From Phycisphaeraceae bacterium D3-23 (lineage in GTDB: Bacteria; Planctomycetota; Phycisphaerae; Phycisphaerales; Phycisphaeraceae): a DNA stretch of 64,000 nt. The position numbers and the translations under genes are program-made. The notes under the pieces were generated by a model. That model made no database searches and had not been told where the DNA came from. It saw only the letters and a program-made list of their open reading frames with translations. Each line of letters begins with the position of its first letter. Position 1 is the stretch's first letter. Shown here in pieces: positions 29,018-38,803 of this stretch. Where the stretch lies: positions 744,001 to 808,000 of the forward strand of contig CP114179.1 in the NCBI GenBank assembly GCA_039555135.1, in the 5' to 3' direction.

Positions 29018-29049
29018 CAGCGCCGGGCCGACGCCCGGCGCTGTTTTTT
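29018..29049 (+). terminator. Terminator after the PPC-repeat gene
   Basis: A perfect 11-bp stem (29018-29028 with 29033-29043) has a CGAC loop and is followed by six T. Confidence 0.93.
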
Positions 29050-29080
29050 CGTTTCGATCCCTTTTAGCACATCCATGAAG

Positions 29081-29101
29081 CCCATGGATTCCATCCGTGG
29101 G
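29081..29101 (+). repeat. Short palindrome, family B copy 2
   Basis: CCCATGGATTCCATCCGTGGG is 21 bases long at 29081-29101, so only its ends matter here: the right arm ATCCGTGGG is intact and the left arm carries one change (CCCATGGAT). It is in the spacer between two secreted-protein genes. Confidence 0.6.
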
Positions 29102-29191
29102 TGCTCTCATCCATACACCCTTCAAATCGCAGCACAGCGCCGATAGAATAAAAACGAAGGCACGCCCCACCACCGACCCCGGGACCCCAAT

Positions 29192-30781
29192 ATGCACCGC
29201 TTCCTCGCACCGATTCTCATGCTCGCGCTGGCCGCGCCGCCCGCGCTCGCACAAGACGGCCCCGCCCCGCCGCCCGAGCTCGACCCGGGCCAGGCCATCC
29301 TCCCCCGCGACCCCGATCGCGAACCCGAACGCGTCGAGCTGGAGGTCGGCCGACGCACGACGTACTTCGAGGGCCCGCTCCGCGACGACGGCACCGTCGA
29401 CTACATCGCCGCGCTCAATGCAAAATACAGCGAAGGCGTCACGACCGACAACAACGCGTTCGTCGAGCTGATGCTGCTGATGCCCGAGTCGGCCCGCAGC
29501 GAAGAGATCGATGCACTCACCCTGGAGGCGCTAGGCCTCCCGCCGCGCCGCGAAGACGAGGACGCCTGCTTCGTGCCCTGGGACGAGTACGCCATCGAGC
29601 TCGGCGTCGCCGACCCGGGAGTGGACGACTTCTACCTGCGCGATGACAACACCATCACGCCCGACGGCCAGCGCTGGCTCGAAGCCAACCAGGCGGCGCT
29701 CGACCGCGTCGTAGAAGCGACCCGCCGCCCGCGCTACTGGGCCCCGATGGTCGCGCATGGCGACGGCGTGGACAGCGTGCTGTCGGTCCACCTGCCCCAG
29801 CTCGGCTACCACCGCCAACTTGCAAGGGCGCTGCAAGCCCGCATTTACGACAAGGCCGACCGGGGCGAACTCGAAAGCGCGGTCGATGACATCCTCGCGG
29901 TGCGTCGGCTCGCCGCGCTGCAGCGCCAAGACCCGACACTTATCGGCGTCCTGGTCGGCATCTCGATCGACGCCAACGCTCACAGCACCCTCAAGCACCT
30001 GCTCGTCCAACGCACCCTCGACACCGACGCATTAGACCGGCTCGCCGCCGGCTGGGACGATCGTGTAGCCGTCGTTCCCATGTCCGAGCACATCAACATC
30101 GGCGAGCGTTCGATGGCGCTCGACATGATCCAGCAACTCTGGTCGGGCCGGGTCGCGTCCGACGAGGGTGCCTTCGGGATACCACGCTTTGCCGAGTACG
30201 CCTCGCCGCGCTTCGATATCAACCGTGCGCTGCGCACCATTAACGGCCACTACAGCCGGCTCACCCTGCTTATGCGGATGGAGAACTACGAAGAGTACCA
30301 GCGATTTAGCCGGCGATTCAACGAAGAGTGGGAGCGCAGACACGCCACACTCAACCAGGACGCCGCCGGCATCGCGAGCGATGTTGCCGCGGCCGCGCTG
30401 ACCCGCAACGGCTTCACCGACCTGCTCACCAACATGTTCATGAATGTCTTGCTCCCCGCGCTCGGGGCCGCGCGCAACACCGAAATCCGAAACGCCACTC
30501 ACGAATACGCCGTCTACGTCGCTATCCAGTGCGAGCGCTACCGCCTCTCGAACGGCGACATCCCGCCGTCGATCGACGCGCTCGTGCCCGACTACCTCGA
30601 CCAGGTTCCGCGCGACCCGATCGACGGCGAGCCCATGCGCTACCGCGCCACCAACGCCGGCTTCGTCGTCTACTCCATCGGCACCGACCTCATCGACCAC
30701 GGCGGCTTGCGCCACGACTACCGCGAAGGCGACATCGCCGTGGGCGTCGGCATCGACGTCGAACCCGGCTGGGACGACTAA
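29192..30781 (+). CDS. Secreted protein, paralogue of the 43.5-kb gene
   Basis: The 529-residue product has a signal peptide (residues 1-21, LALAAPPALAQ). The central part (LARALQARIYDKADRGELESAVDDILAVRRLA, then IGVLVGISIDANAHSTLKHLL) matches in pattern the secreted protein encoded at 43520-44701 (LRLHDGDIAGAAEDVLAVMKLG, SSLVGMSIEARAVNFTAEHL), so the two are probable paralogues. The C-terminus has a pilin-like end (CERYRLSNGDIPPSIDALVP, DPIDGEPMRYRATNAGFVVYSIGTD) common in planctomycete proteins that carry a general-secretion-like tail. Function unknown. A CTCCCT/AGGGAG hairpin of a common repeat type lies in the spacer after the gene (near 30822-30836). Confidence 0.8.
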   Translation: MHRFLAPILMLALAAPPALAQDGPAPPPELDPGQAILPRDPDREPERVELEVGRRTTYFEGPLRDDGTVDYIAALNAKYSEGVTTDNNAFVELMLLMPESARSEEIDALTLEALGLPPRREDEDACFVPWDEYAIELGVADPGVDDFYLRDDNTITPDGQRWLEANQAALDRVVEATRRPRYWAPMVAHGDGVDSVLSVHLPQLGYHRQLARALQARIYDKADRGELESAVDDILAVRRLAALQRQDPTLIGVLVGISIDANAHSTLKHLLVQRTLDTDALDRLAAGWDDRVAVVPMSEHINIGERSMALDMIQQLWSGRVASDEGAFGIPRFAEYASPRFDINRALRTINGHYSRLTLLMRMENYEEYQRFSRRFNEEWERRHATLNQDAAGIASDVAAAALTRNGFTDLLTNMFMNVLLPALGAARNTEIRNATHEYAVYVAIQCERYRLSNGDIPPSIDALVPDYLDQVPRDPIDGEPMRYRATNAGFVVYSIGTDLIDHGGLRHDYREGDIAVGVGIDVEPGWDD

Positions 30782-30893
30782 GGCCACACGCGGCATGGTG
30801 ACACTGTGGCCTTGACTCCCCCTCCCTCGCAGGGAGAGGGAACAGGAATATAGACCGGCACCTTTGCGAGTTGCTCGAACCCGAACCCAACGC

Positions 30894-31439
30894 ATGGCCG
30901 AAGCACAGCCCAACCCCGCCCCGCTTGTGCTCCGACTCGCTTACGCGGCAGCCGTCCTCGCCGTGTCGTGGTACGTGATGATGGCGGTCCACGAGCTGGG
31001 CCACGCGCTGGCCGCGATCGCGACCGGCGGCGGCGTCGAACGCATCGTCCTCCCACTCCTCGGCTTCTCCCGCACCGATATCGCGCCCAACCCCCAACCG
31101 CTCGGTGTTGCCTGGGCAGGGCCGATCGCGGGTGTCGTGCTGCCAGTACTGCTCTTCATGATCGCCAAGCTCGCGCTACGCAAACGCTGCCATCTCGCCC
31201 AGCAAACCCTCTGCTTTTTTGCCGGCTTATGCCTCCTGTCCAACGGCGTCTACCTCGGGCTGGGCTGGCTCGACCGCGTCGGCGATGCGGGTGATCTGCT
31301 GCGCCACGGCGCGTCGGTCTGGCAGCTCATCGTATTCGGCGCCCTATCCTCCGCCGCCGGCTTGTGGTTCTGGCACCGGCTGGGCCCTTGGCTCGGACTT
31401 GCCTCGCCCCGCGATGCACACCGCACCGCCGCGCCCTAA
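30894..31439 (+). CDS. M50-like membrane metallopeptidase homologue
   Basis: The 181-residue product has several hydrophobic helices and a HELGH zinc-binding motif at residues 33-37 (MMAVHELGHALAAIATGG) in the first membrane segment, as in site-2-protease-like peptidases. A second motif WAGPIAGVVLPVLL follows; the LDG/NPDG motif of classical M50 enzymes is not obvious, so it may be a minimal or inactive relative. The start is taken at ATG 30894 (MAEAQPNPAP); a TTG 30 bases upstream is less likely. Its substrate is unknown. Confidence 0.75.
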   Translation: MAEAQPNPAPLVLRLAYAAAVLAVSWYVMMAVHELGHALAAIATGGGVERIVLPLLGFSRTDIAPNPQPLGVAWAGPIAGVVLPVLLFMIAKLALRKRCHLAQQTLCFFAGLCLLSNGVYLGLGWLDRVGDAGDLLRHGASVWQLIVFGALSSAAGLWFWHRLGPWLGLASPRDAHRTAAP

Positions 31440-31503
31440 CGCCACACACAACTCACGCACTTCACTCCAATCCCACACAATCCGCTAACCCGCGGCGGGT
31501 CCA

Positions 31504-32916
31504 ATGTCTGCGTCTTTCCACACACACGACACGGACCCGACCATGCCCGCCAGCGCCTCTCCCGTCACCCGATGGCTTGAAACCCGGCCCAAGGCCGTAC
31601 TCACCTTCTACGCCGCCGTCGCCGCGTTCTCGACTTATTTCTGCATGTACGCCTTCCGAAAGCCCTTCGCCGTCGCCACCTTCGAGGGCCTCGACTTCTT
31701 CGGGCTCTCTATCAACGGCCAGGCGCTCTCCCTCAAAGGCGCAATCGTCATCAGCCAACTCATCGGCTACATGCTCTCCAAGTATCTCGGCATCAAGTTC
31801 TGCTCAGAGATCACCTGGCAACAGCGTTCCCGCGTCCTCTTCGCGCTCGTCGGCGTCGCCTGGCTCTCGCTGCTCGTCTACGGCCTCTTGCCCGGCCCCT
31901 ACAAAGTCATCGCGATCTTCTTCAACGGCCTACCGCTGGGCATGGTCTGGGGCCTCGTCACCGGCTACCTCGAAGGCCGAACCACTAGCGAAATCCTCCT
32001 CGCCGCGCTCAGCTGCTCGTTCATCATCGGCTCGTCCATGACCAAGGACGTCGGCAAGTGGCTCATGAGCGAGACCGGCTTCGGCGTCGCGGAGGGCTGG
32101 GTCGGCTTCGCGACCGGGGCCGTCTTTCTCGTCCCCTTCGTCGTCGCCGTCTGGATGCTCAGCCGGCTCCCCCAGCCCGACACCGACGACGTCAAAGAAC
32201 GCATCCTGCGCAAACCCATGGACGGCAAGGAACGCTGGGCTTTTATCAAGCAGTTCCTCCCCGGGCTGGTCATGCTGATCGCCGTCTACTTCCTGCTCAC
32301 CGCGTACCGAGATTACTGGGACAACTTCGGTGCCGAGTTGTTCAAGGAACTGGGCTACGGCGAGACACCGGGCATCTTCACCGCGACGTCGCTGCCGATC
32401 GCGCTGGGCGTCATGGGATCGCTCGCGCTGCTGGCGTTGATCCGCAACAACCGGCTCGGACTGCTCGCGGTGTACCTGCTGATGCTCGGCGGCATCCTCC
32501 TCACCGCCGGCGCGACCCTCGCCTTCCAGGCCGACCTCGTCAGCGGCGCGGCGTGGATGACGCTCATCGGGCTGGGCACCTACTTGACGTATGTCCCCTT
32601 CGGGTCTGTGCTGTTCGACCGCATCATCGCGGAGACCGGCACGATCGCCACCGCCGTATTCGCCATCTACCTCGCCGACGCCATCGGTTACACCGGCGCG
32701 GTCGGCATCGTCTTCTACAAAGACTTCTTCGCCAGCAGCGCCGGCTCGGTCGCCTTCTTCACCAACTACACCTACCTCATGGCAGGTGTCGGCGCGCTCG
32801 GGCTCGTAGGCAGTTGCGTCTACTTCCTGGGCCGGGCATCGGATGTGCCCCACGCGGTCCAAAGCAAACCTGGCGGCGACACGATCTCTGCCCCAATCAA
32901 CACCGCAACCGCGTGA
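31504..32916 (+). CDS. DUF5690-type major-facilitator-like transporter
   Basis: The 470-residue product has about 12 predicted transmembrane helices. The wording YFCMYAFRKPFAVATFEGLD, GAIVISQLIGYMLSKYLGIK and LPLGMVWGLVTGYLEGRTTSE matches the DUF5690 family, a major-facilitator-related group with no established substrate. A central loop (KERILRKPMDGKERW) separates the two six-helix halves. Two ATGs (31504 and 31543) are possible; the later one gives the shorter N-terminus MPASASPVTRW. It appears to be transcribed alone. Confidence 0.87.
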   Translation: MSASFHTHDTDPTMPASASPVTRWLETRPKAVLTFYAAVAAFSTYFCMYAFRKPFAVATFEGLDFFGLSINGQALSLKGAIVISQLIGYMLSKYLGIKFCSEITWQQRSRVLFALVGVAWLSLLVYGLLPGPYKVIAIFFNGLPLGMVWGLVTGYLEGRTTSEILLAALSCSFIIGSSMTKDVGKWLMSETGFGVAEGWVGFATGAVFLVPFVVAVWMLSRLPQPDTDDVKERILRKPMDGKERWAFIKQFLPGLVMLIAVYFLLTAYRDYWDNFGAELFKELGYGETPGIFTATSLPIALGVMGSLALLALIRNNRLGLLAVYLLMLGGILLTAGATLAFQADLVSGAAWMTLIGLGTYLTYVPFGSVLFDRIIAETGTIATAVFAIYLADAIGYTGAVGIVFYKDFFASSAGSVAFFTNYTYLMAGVGALGLVGSCVYFLGRASDVPHAVQSKPGGDTISAPINTATA

Positions 32917-33188
32917 GGCCCGACACCGCGAAACTGGCGGACGATCCGTCTTCGATCCGCCCCCGAATCGCGCCCACCCATGCATCCGGCCGAAACATTG
33001 TGCCCGCTCCCCCAGCACTGCGCGATGCGTATTGCAGATTGCGTTGAGCGACATCCACTTCTTCATCAAATCCTCAGCCCCCAATCACCGGGGCTTCATG
33101 CGCCGCCCCCTACATTCATCGCGTGGTTGATCCGTTCGAGATTGTTTCTCGCCGCAACCATCCCCCCAAGAGGCAAAAGGAGCCCACG

Positions 33189-33992
33189 ATGAAATGTACC
33201 CCCGCCCTGATGGTCCCCGCACTTGTGTTGACCGCAGCTACCGCTCAGGCCGACCCCGTTCTGCACGACTACACCCAGGCGGTGTTCGGCCCAAACAGCG
33301 CCGACATCACCAACCCCTTCCTCAACTATCAGACCGGCACCCTCTCGATCTTCGAGGGCCAAGCCGAGGACGGCCTCGAACACATCGAGACGCTCTCCAC
33401 CAGCAACACCCTCAACATCCTCGGCGTCGAGAACCGCGTCGTCCAGGACCTCGAATACATCGACGGCCTGCTCGTCGAGATCGCGCTGGACTGGTACGCG
33501 CAGGACAACGAAGGCAATGTCTGGTACTTCGGCGAAGACGTCGTCAACTACAACTACGACGACGTAGGCAACCTCGAAAGCACCGACACCGAGGGCTCGT
33601 GGATCGCCGACGGGATCGACAGCTTCCCAGGTATCCTGATGCGCGACGCCCCGCTCGAGGGCGATTTGTACTTCCAGGAGTGGGCGCCCGGCGTCGCGTT
33701 CGACTTCGCCGAGGTCCAGAGCCGGACCATGACCGTCGATATCGATTTTGGCACCTTCGACAACGTGTTGACCACCGGCGAGGGCAACCTCTTCGATGAG
33801 CCCGAAGGCGAGATCGTCGAGTTCAAGCACTACGCCCTGGGCACCGGGCTGGTCCAGGTCCAGGAGTTCGACGACGATGGCAACGTCGAGTTCGAACTCA
33901 CACTCATCAGCCAGGAAACCGTCCCCGAGCCCGGCAGCATCGCGCTGCTCGGCACGGCGACGCTGATGGTGCTGCGCCGACGACGTGCGTGA
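33189..33992 (+). CDS. PEP-CTERM-sorted secreted protein
   Basis: The ATG at 33189 has an excellent Shine-Dalgarno sequence (AAAAGGAG, 33176-33183) and starts a signal peptide ending near ATAQA, giving 267 residues. The C-terminus carries the PEP-CTERM sorting signal: VPEPGS, a hydrophobic helix (IALLGTATLMVL) and a basic tail RRRRA. Such proteins are processed by exosortase and placed at the cell surface or in exopolysaccharide. The body is acidic and beta-rich, with alternating phrases (GLVQVQEFDDDGNVEFELTL), and no known enzyme motif. Exosortase is not in the window. Confidence 0.9.
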   Translation: MKCTPALMVPALVLTAATAQADPVLHDYTQAVFGPNSADITNPFLNYQTGTLSIFEGQAEDGLEHIETLSTSNTLNILGVENRVVQDLEYIDGLLVEIALDWYAQDNEGNVWYFGEDVVNYNYDDVGNLESTDTEGSWIADGIDSFPGILMRDAPLEGDLYFQEWAPGVAFDFAEVQSRTMTVDIDFGTFDNVLTTGEGNLFDEPEGEIVEFKHYALGTGLVQVQEFDDDGNVEFELTLISQETVPEPGSIALLGTATLMVLRRRRA

Positions 33993-34019
33993 ACGCGAGC
34001 CGTGTGGTGTGACAACGCG

Positions 34020-34063
34020 AGCCGTCCTCCGACCGGCATGATGCCGGTGGAGGGCGGCTTTTC
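34020..34063 (+). terminator. Terminator after the PEP-CTERM gene
   Basis: A long hairpin pairs AGCCG-CCTCC with GGAGG-CGGCT around an inner ACCGGCAT/ATGCCGGT stem and is followed by TTTTCTT. Confidence 0.85.
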
Positions 34064-34085
34064 TTACGGGTAGCTGGGGACACCC

Positions 34086-34109
34086 GGCAGACAGGAATGC
34101 CTGCCCCAC
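34086..34109 (+). repeat. Dispersed repeat, family D copy 2
   Basis: GGCAGACAGGAATGCCTGCC followed by CCAC is the inverse orientation of copy 1 at 12955. It lies between the PEP-CTERM terminator and the end of proS. Confidence 0.7.
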
Positions 34110-34113
34110 GGTG

Positions 34114-35661
34114 TTAGTACGCCTTGGCCCACACGACCCGGCCCTTGCTGGGCTCGCCGGTGAAGATGCACTTGCCTTCGCCCGCCGCGTCGCCGAAGCC
34201 ACAGCGTTCCAACTCGCCTTCGAGCGGGATGCAGCGGATCGTCACGCTCAGGTCTTTCTGGACCTGTTCGGCGATCGCTTCGTCGCCGTTCCAATGCGCG
34301 AGCGCGAACCCGCCGTGGATCTCAGGCTGGTCGGCGTTCTTCGCGGTGAAGTACTTGTAGAACTTATCCTTGGCGTTGACGACGCGCGTGTGCTCGGCGC
34401 GGAACTGCTTGGCTTGCTGAAGCAGGTTGTCCTGGATCGCCTGCAGCGTGTCTTGGATCGTCGCGACGAACTGATCGCGCGGTACCGACTGCTTGTCCTT
34501 CGGGCTCTGGTCCCGGCGGGCGACGAACACGCTGTTGCCGTCCATATCGCGCTGACCGATCTCGACGCGGAGCGGCGCGCCCTTCTTGACCCAGCCCCAG
34601 GTCTTCTCGCCCCCGCGGATGTCGCGGGTGTCGATCTCGACCTCGATCGCCCTCCCGGCAAACGCCTTACCACGCAGCTCGTCGCGCAGCGCCTCGCAGT
34701 ACGCGATCACCGCGTCGGGGTCGTCGGCCTTGAACGTGATCGGCAAAATGACAACGTGCGCTGGCGCGAGCTTCGGCGGCAGGACCAGCCCGTCATCATC
34801 CCCGTGCGTCATGATGAGCCCGCCGACGAGGCGAGTGCTCACACCCCAGCTCGTCGTCCAGCAGTGCTCGCGGCTGCCCTCATCAGACAGGTACATAATG
34901 TCCTGCGCTTTGGCGAAGTTCTGGCCCAGGAAGTGCGACGTGCCCGCCTGCAGCGCCTTACGGTCCTGCATCATCGCCTCGATCGTAAACGTCGAGACCG
35001 CGCCAGGAAATCGTTCGCCGGCGGTTTTTTCGCCTTTAATCACGGGCATCGCCATCCAGTCCTCGGCGAAGTCGGCGTAGACATCGTGCATCTGCCGCGT
35101 CTCGGCCACGGCCTCGTCGCTCGTCGCGTGCGCAGTGTGGCCCTCCTGCCAGAGGAACTCGGTCGTGCGCAGAAACAGGCGGGTACGAAGCTCCCAGCGG
35201 ACGACGTTGCACCACTGATTGATCAGCAGCGGCAGGTCGCGGTAGCTCTCGACCCAGCGCGCAAACGCCGCACCGATGATCGTCTCGCTCGTCGGACGTA
35301 CGATGAGCGGCTCGTCCAATTCCCCGGCGGGCTTAAGCCCGCCGGCCCCATCATCCTCCAGGCGATGATGCGTGACGACCGCGCACTCTTTCGCGAAGCC
35401 CTCGACATGGGCCGCTTCTTTTTCGAGGAAGCTCTTGGGGATGAACAGCGGGAAGTAGGCATTCTTGTGGCCCGTGTCCTTGAACATCCGGTCGAGCGCC
35501 TGCTGCATGTTTTCCCAGATGGCGTAGCCCCAGGGCTTGATGACCATGCAGCCGCGCACGTCCGAATTTTCGGCCAGGTCGGCGGCGCGGACCACCTGCT
35601 GATACCACTCGGGGTAGTTGTCTTCACGGGTCGGGACGATCGCGGTTTTCTGTTTAGCCAT
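34114..35661 (-). CDS. proS: Prolyl-tRNA synthetase (eukaryote/archaeon-like type)
   Basis: This class II synthetase charges tRNA-Pro. The 515 residues lack the large editing insert of the E. coli type and match the shorter, archaeal/eukaryotic-like form found in some bacteria. Motif 1 region: IWENMQQALDRMFKDTGHKNAYFPLFIPKSFLEKE. Motif 2: NVVRWELRTRLFLRTTEFLWQEGHTAH with TSETIIG before it. Motif 3 region: GVSTRLVGGLIMTHGDDDGLVLPP. The C-terminal zinc-binding-type domain ends RVVWAKAY. No other synthetase competes for this role in the window. It converges with the PEP-CTERM gene. Confidence 0.97.
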   Translation of the reverse strand: MAKQKTAIVPTREDNYPEWYQQVVRAADLAENSDVRGCMVIKPWGYAIWENMQQALDRMFKDTGHKNAYFPLFIPKSFLEKEAAHVEGFAKECAVVTHHRLEDDGAGGLKPAGELDEPLIVRPTSETIIGAAFARWVESYRDLPLLINQWCNVVRWELRTRLFLRTTEFLWQEGHTAHATSDEAVAETRQMHDVYADFAEDWMAMPVIKGEKTAGERFPGAVSTFTIEAMMQDRKALQAGTSHFLGQNFAKAQDIMYLSDEGSREHCWTTSWGVSTRLVGGLIMTHGDDDGLVLPPKLAPAHVVILPITFKADDPDAVIAYCEALRDELRGKAFAGRAIEVEIDTRDIRGGEKTWGWVKKGAPLRVEIGQRDMDGNSVFVARRDQSPKDKQSVPRDQFVATIQDTLQAIQDNLLQQAKQFRAEHTRVVNAKDKFYKYFTAKNADQPEIHGGFALAHWNGDEAIAEQVQKDLSVTIRCIPLEGELERCGFGDAAGEGKCIFTGEPSKGRVVWAKAY

Positions 35662-35748
35662 AGTCGGGGGATTATGGCAGAAAACCCCGCGCAGGGCAGG
35701 GCCGCGACGGCTCGTTTGCGAGCTTTTCGAGGGTCGACAAACACAGCG

Positions 35749-36684
35749 CTACTCCCCGAAGATTTGCGACAACTCGATCAGGCCCGCCTCTTTCAGGTCC
35801 TTGCGTCGGCGGTTGATCTCGTCGGCGACCGCAGTGAAGGCCGCCACGACCGCGGGGTCGAAGTGTGACCCGGCCGAGTCACGGACCATCGTCAACGCGG
35901 CGTCGTGCGGGATCGCGTCTTTGTAGACGCGCTTCGAGGTGAGCGCATCGTAGACATCCGCGACGGCGACGATCCGCGCGGCCAGCGGGATCTCGTCTCC
36001 GGTGAAATGGAATGGGTAGCCCGCGCCGTCCCACCGCTCGTGGTGGTAGAGCGCGACCTGCACACACGACGCAACCAGCGGGTCACTGCCCATCTGCTGG
36101 TGGATCGCGAGCAGGGTGTCCGCCGCGATCAGCGGGTGGCGTTCGATCTCCTTGCGCTCGTCGGGGTCGAGCTTGCCGGGCTTGCGCAGCGCGCTGTCGG
36201 CGATGCCGACCTTGCCGATGTCGTGCAGCGCGGCCGCCAGCCGGAGGTCGTGGACCCAGGCGTCGGTCACCTCGGGGTGGTTGCCGTCACGCTGCAACTG
36301 GCGGGCGATCAACTCGGAGAAGACGCACATCCGTTCGAGGTGGGCGCCGGTGTCGGGGTCGCGCGAGTCGGCGAGCTTCGCGAGCCCGAAGATCAACGCG
36401 TTGCGTGCGGCCAGATGCCCGCGTGTCCGTGTCGCCACCTCGTGCTCGAGGCCGACATTGGTCTGCTCCAGCGCGGTTTCGTATCGGCGTGCCACGCTGT
36501 AGCTGACGAGCAGCGTCAGCAGCAGGACCGACACACCGACCCCGATGAACGTGAGCAGCAGCGCGGGCGTTGTCTGGTCCTGCATGATGCGCAGGCCGAC
36601 AAACCCGCCGATCAGCAGGACGAGCGTCTGCATCAGGAGCAGACTGACCACGAAGCCGCGTTTACTCTCCAGCCGAGTGTTCAT
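35749..36684 (-). CDS. Membrane HD-GYP domain protein
   Basis: HD-GYP domains hydrolyse cyclic di-GMP or related signals. The 311-residue product has two transmembrane helices (about residues 11-31 and 41-64) and then the catalytic domain: HD at 154-155 in AALHDIGKVGIADSAL, and the GYP stretch ALYHHERWDGAGYP (about 211-224). The remaining conserved blocks (DVYDALTSKRVYK, GSHFDPAVVAAF) are intact, so activity is expected. There is no receiver or PAS sensor domain, and only a short loop between the helices, so how it is regulated is unclear. It is divergent from the gene at 36786. Confidence 0.94.
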   Translation of the reverse strand: MNTRLESKRGFVVSLLLMQTLVLLIGGFVGLRIMQDQTTPALLLTFIGVGVSVLLLTLLVSYSVARRYETALEQTNVGLEHEVATRTRGHLAARNALIFGLAKLADSRDPDTGAHLERMCVFSELIARQLQRDGNHPEVTDAWVHDLRLAAALHDIGKVGIADSALRKPGKLDPDERKEIERHPLIAADTLLAIHQQMGSDPLVASCVQVALYHHERWDGAGYPFHFTGDEIPLAARIVAVADVYDALTSKRVYKDAIPHDAALTMVRDSAGSHFDPAVVAAFTAVADEINRRRKDLKEAGLIELSQIFGE

Positions 36685-36785
36685 GGTGGTGTCCGTCCGG
36701 CGACCAAACCTCGCGCCACCGACCCGGGTGAAACCCCGGCCTGCGCAGATTGTTCCCGCCCCGCGTCATACGATACGCTTGCACC

Positions 36786-37127
36786 ATGGACACAACGCAA
36801 AAACCCACGCTCGGCTTCGCCGTGATCTACCGCTGGCGGCTCCACCCGGGCAAAGAAGACGCTTTCGTGGAGGCCTGGGCCCAGATCACCCACGCGATCC
36901 GCGACCAATGCGGCGGGCTGGGCTCGCGCCTGCACCGATGCGACGACGGCGTCTGGCTCGCCTACGCGCAGTGGCCCAGCCGGGCGATGTGGGATGAAGC
37001 ATCGCTGACCGACCCGGCGCTGCAAGCCGCCCGGCAGCAGATGCGCGACGCGATCGCCGAGTCGCTGCCGGACATCCCGCTGGAGCCGGTGTCGGATTTG
37101 CTGGTACCGGTGACGACACCGGGTTGA
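36786..37127 (+). CDS. Antibiotic biosynthesis monooxygenase (ABM) fold protein
   Basis: The 113-residue product fits the ferredoxin-like ABM/dimeric alpha-beta barrel family: FAVIYRWRLHPGKEDAFVEAW, then GGLGSRLHRCDDGVWLAYAQWPSRAMWDE. Members include small haem- or cofactor-free monooxygenases and many proteins of unknown activity. The ATG at 36786 is preferred over an upstream alternative at 36750. No associated biosynthetic gene is present, so the substrate cannot be guessed. Confidence 0.82.
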   Translation: MDTTQKPTLGFAVIYRWRLHPGKEDAFVEAWAQITHAIRDQCGGLGSRLHRCDDGVWLAYAQWPSRAMWDEASLTDPALQAARQQMRDAIAESLPDIPLEPVSDLLVPVTTPG

Positions 37128-37145
37128 ATCCAAGAACGGTCCACT

Positions 37146-37220
37146 GTTTAGCCGCCGCCCAACGGGCGGCGTGTAGCCTGCATACGGATCAACGCGCCGC
37201 CCGTAGGGCGGCGGCGAAAC
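37146..37220 (+). repeat. Double-hairpin palindromic repeat, family C copy 1
   Basis: The outer arms begin GTTTAGCCGCCGCCC and end GGGCGGCGGCGAAAC. Each arm also contains its own hairpin: GCCGCCC-AAC-GGGCGGC at 37154-37170 and GCCGCCC-GTA-GGGCGGC at 37196-37212. The second copy is at 42406-42480. It sits between two convergent genes. Confidence 0.85.
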
Positions 37221-37254
37221 AAGTAATGGCGATGGCACCGATGACTCTTACGCG

Positions 37255-38748
37255 CTAGTACTCACGCACCGGCAGGTCGGCGACGGGCTGGGGCGTGTCG
37301 CCGGGCGAGAGCGCCGTGCTCGTGCTTGCGTCACCCGTGATCGCGGCGATGATGGCGTCGAGGTCGTCGGGCACGGGGATCGGGCGATTAGCGAGCTTGC
37401 CCGTCGGCTCGGCGCGCGGGGCGGATTCCTGCGCAGACTTCATGTCGATCCCGGTGTGGTACTTGACGGTTGCGTCCGGGTCTTTGAGTTGATGCCCGGT
37501 GAGGATACAGACGACGCGCTCGCCTCGATCGATCACGCCCTCTTCGATCAGCATGCGTGCCCCGGCGACCGACGCGGCGCTCGCGGGCTCGCAGCCGAAG
37601 CCGAGTCGCCCGACCTGCGCCTTGTGTTCGAGGATCGTCGCGTCGTCGACCTGGCGCACGACGCCGTCCATCACATCCAGCGCACGCAGCGCCTTAGGCA
37701 GATTGACGGGCCGGCCGATCTCGATCGCGCTGGCGATGGTGTGGGCATGTTTGTCCTCGGCATCGAGCTTCGCGAAGTAGGCGTCGACCTTGGCGCGGTC
37801 GTATCGCCCGCCGTTCCACGCGACGCCGTGGTCGTTGACCAGCTCGTGCAGCGGGTTGGCGCCCTGGGCCTGGATGATCGCGAGCCGCGGGATTTTTCTG
37901 ATGAGCCCGAGGTAGTGCAGCTCGGCAAACGCCTTGCCGAAGGCAGAGCAGTTGCCCAGGTTCCCGCCGGGCACGACGATCCAGTCGGGGACCTCCCAGT
38001 CGAGCGCTTCGAGCACGCGGTACATGATGGTCTTCTGGCCCTCGAGGCGGAAGGGGTTGAAGGAGTTCATCAGGTAGATGCCCAGCTCGCGGCGCTGGGT
38101 GACGATGGTGCGGAGGTTTTTCAGGCAGGTGTCGAAATCGCCTTGAATTTGCAAGGTTTTCGCGCCGTAGTCGAGGGCTTGGGACAGCTTGCCATAGGCG
38201 ATCTTGCCGCTGCCGATGAAGACGATGCCGGTGCGCTGGGACTGCGCGGCGAAGAGCGCGAGGGAGGCCGAGGTGTTGCCGGTGGAGGCACAGGCGACGC
38301 GCTGCGCGCCGACGAGGTTGGCGTGGGTAAACGCGGCGGTCATGCCGTTGTCTTTGAACGAGCCCGACGGGTTAAGCCCTTCGTATTGCAAGAGCAGATT
38401 CCCGGGCTTCAGCCCGACCTCCTGCGCGAGCAGCCTCGCGTCCTGGAGGTTGGTGCGTCCTTCGCCGACGGTGACGATGTTGTCTTCGTTCTGGAAGAAC
38501 GGGAGCAGCTCGCGGAAGCGCCAGACGCCGGAGAAGTCGAGGGCCCCGGTACCGTGCTCGCCCTTGGTCATCCAGCGGTGCTCGAAGTAGCTGAGCGATT
38601 TGGGCACGGGGACGCGGTCCCAGTCGTAGCAGACGTCGAGCAGCGTGGCGCGCCCGTCGTCAGCGGCTTTCGGGCAGGTGACGTGGACCTCGTCGATGCC
38701 ATAGCGGTGCGGGGCGTCGGGGTCGATGGCTTGTTGGTAGGCGGACAT
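37255..38748 (-). CDS. thrC: Threonine synthase
   Basis: ThrC converts O-phosphohomoserine to threonine with pyridoxal phosphate. The PLP lysine is K132 in [16 protein letters not shown], with the glycine-rich phosphate-binding loop [18 protein letters not shown] further on. It is preceded by a cysteine-containing N-terminal region ([19 protein letters not shown]) like the zinc-finger-like start seen in some threonine synthases. The ATG at 38748 was chosen ([10 protein letters not shown]); an upstream start at 38829 would add unrelated residues. The 497 residues include a C-terminal extension of about 60 residues. No other threonine-pathway gene lies nearby. Confidence 0.94.
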   Translation of the reverse strand: MSAYQQAIDPDAPHRYGIDEVHVTCPKAADDGRATLLDVCYDWDRVPVPKSLSYFEHRWMTKGEHGTGALDFSGVWRFRELLPFFQNEDNIVTVGEGRTNLQDARLLAQEVGLKPGNLLLQYEGLNPSGSFKDNGMTAAFTHANLVGAQRVACASTGNTSASLALFAAQSQRTGIVFIGSGKIAYGKLSQALDYGAKTLQIQGDFDTCLKNLRTIVTQRRELGIYLMNSFNPFRLEGQKTIMYRVLEALDWEVPDWIVVPGGNLGNCSAFGKAFAELHYLGLIRKIPRLAIIQAQGANPLHELVNDHGVAWNGGRYDRAKVDAYFAKLDAEDKHAHTIASAIEIGRPVNLPKALRALDVMDGVVRQVDDATILEHKAQVGRLGFGCEPASAASVAGARMLIEEGVIDRGERVVCILTGHQLKDPDATVKYHTGIDMKSAQESAPRAEPTGKLANRPIPVPDDLDAIIAAITGDASTSTALSPGDTPQPVADLPVREY

Positions 38749-38803
38749 GGAATCTCTGATCGATGATTGCTGATGGATGATTTGGGGAAGCGTGCGGTGG
38801 ATT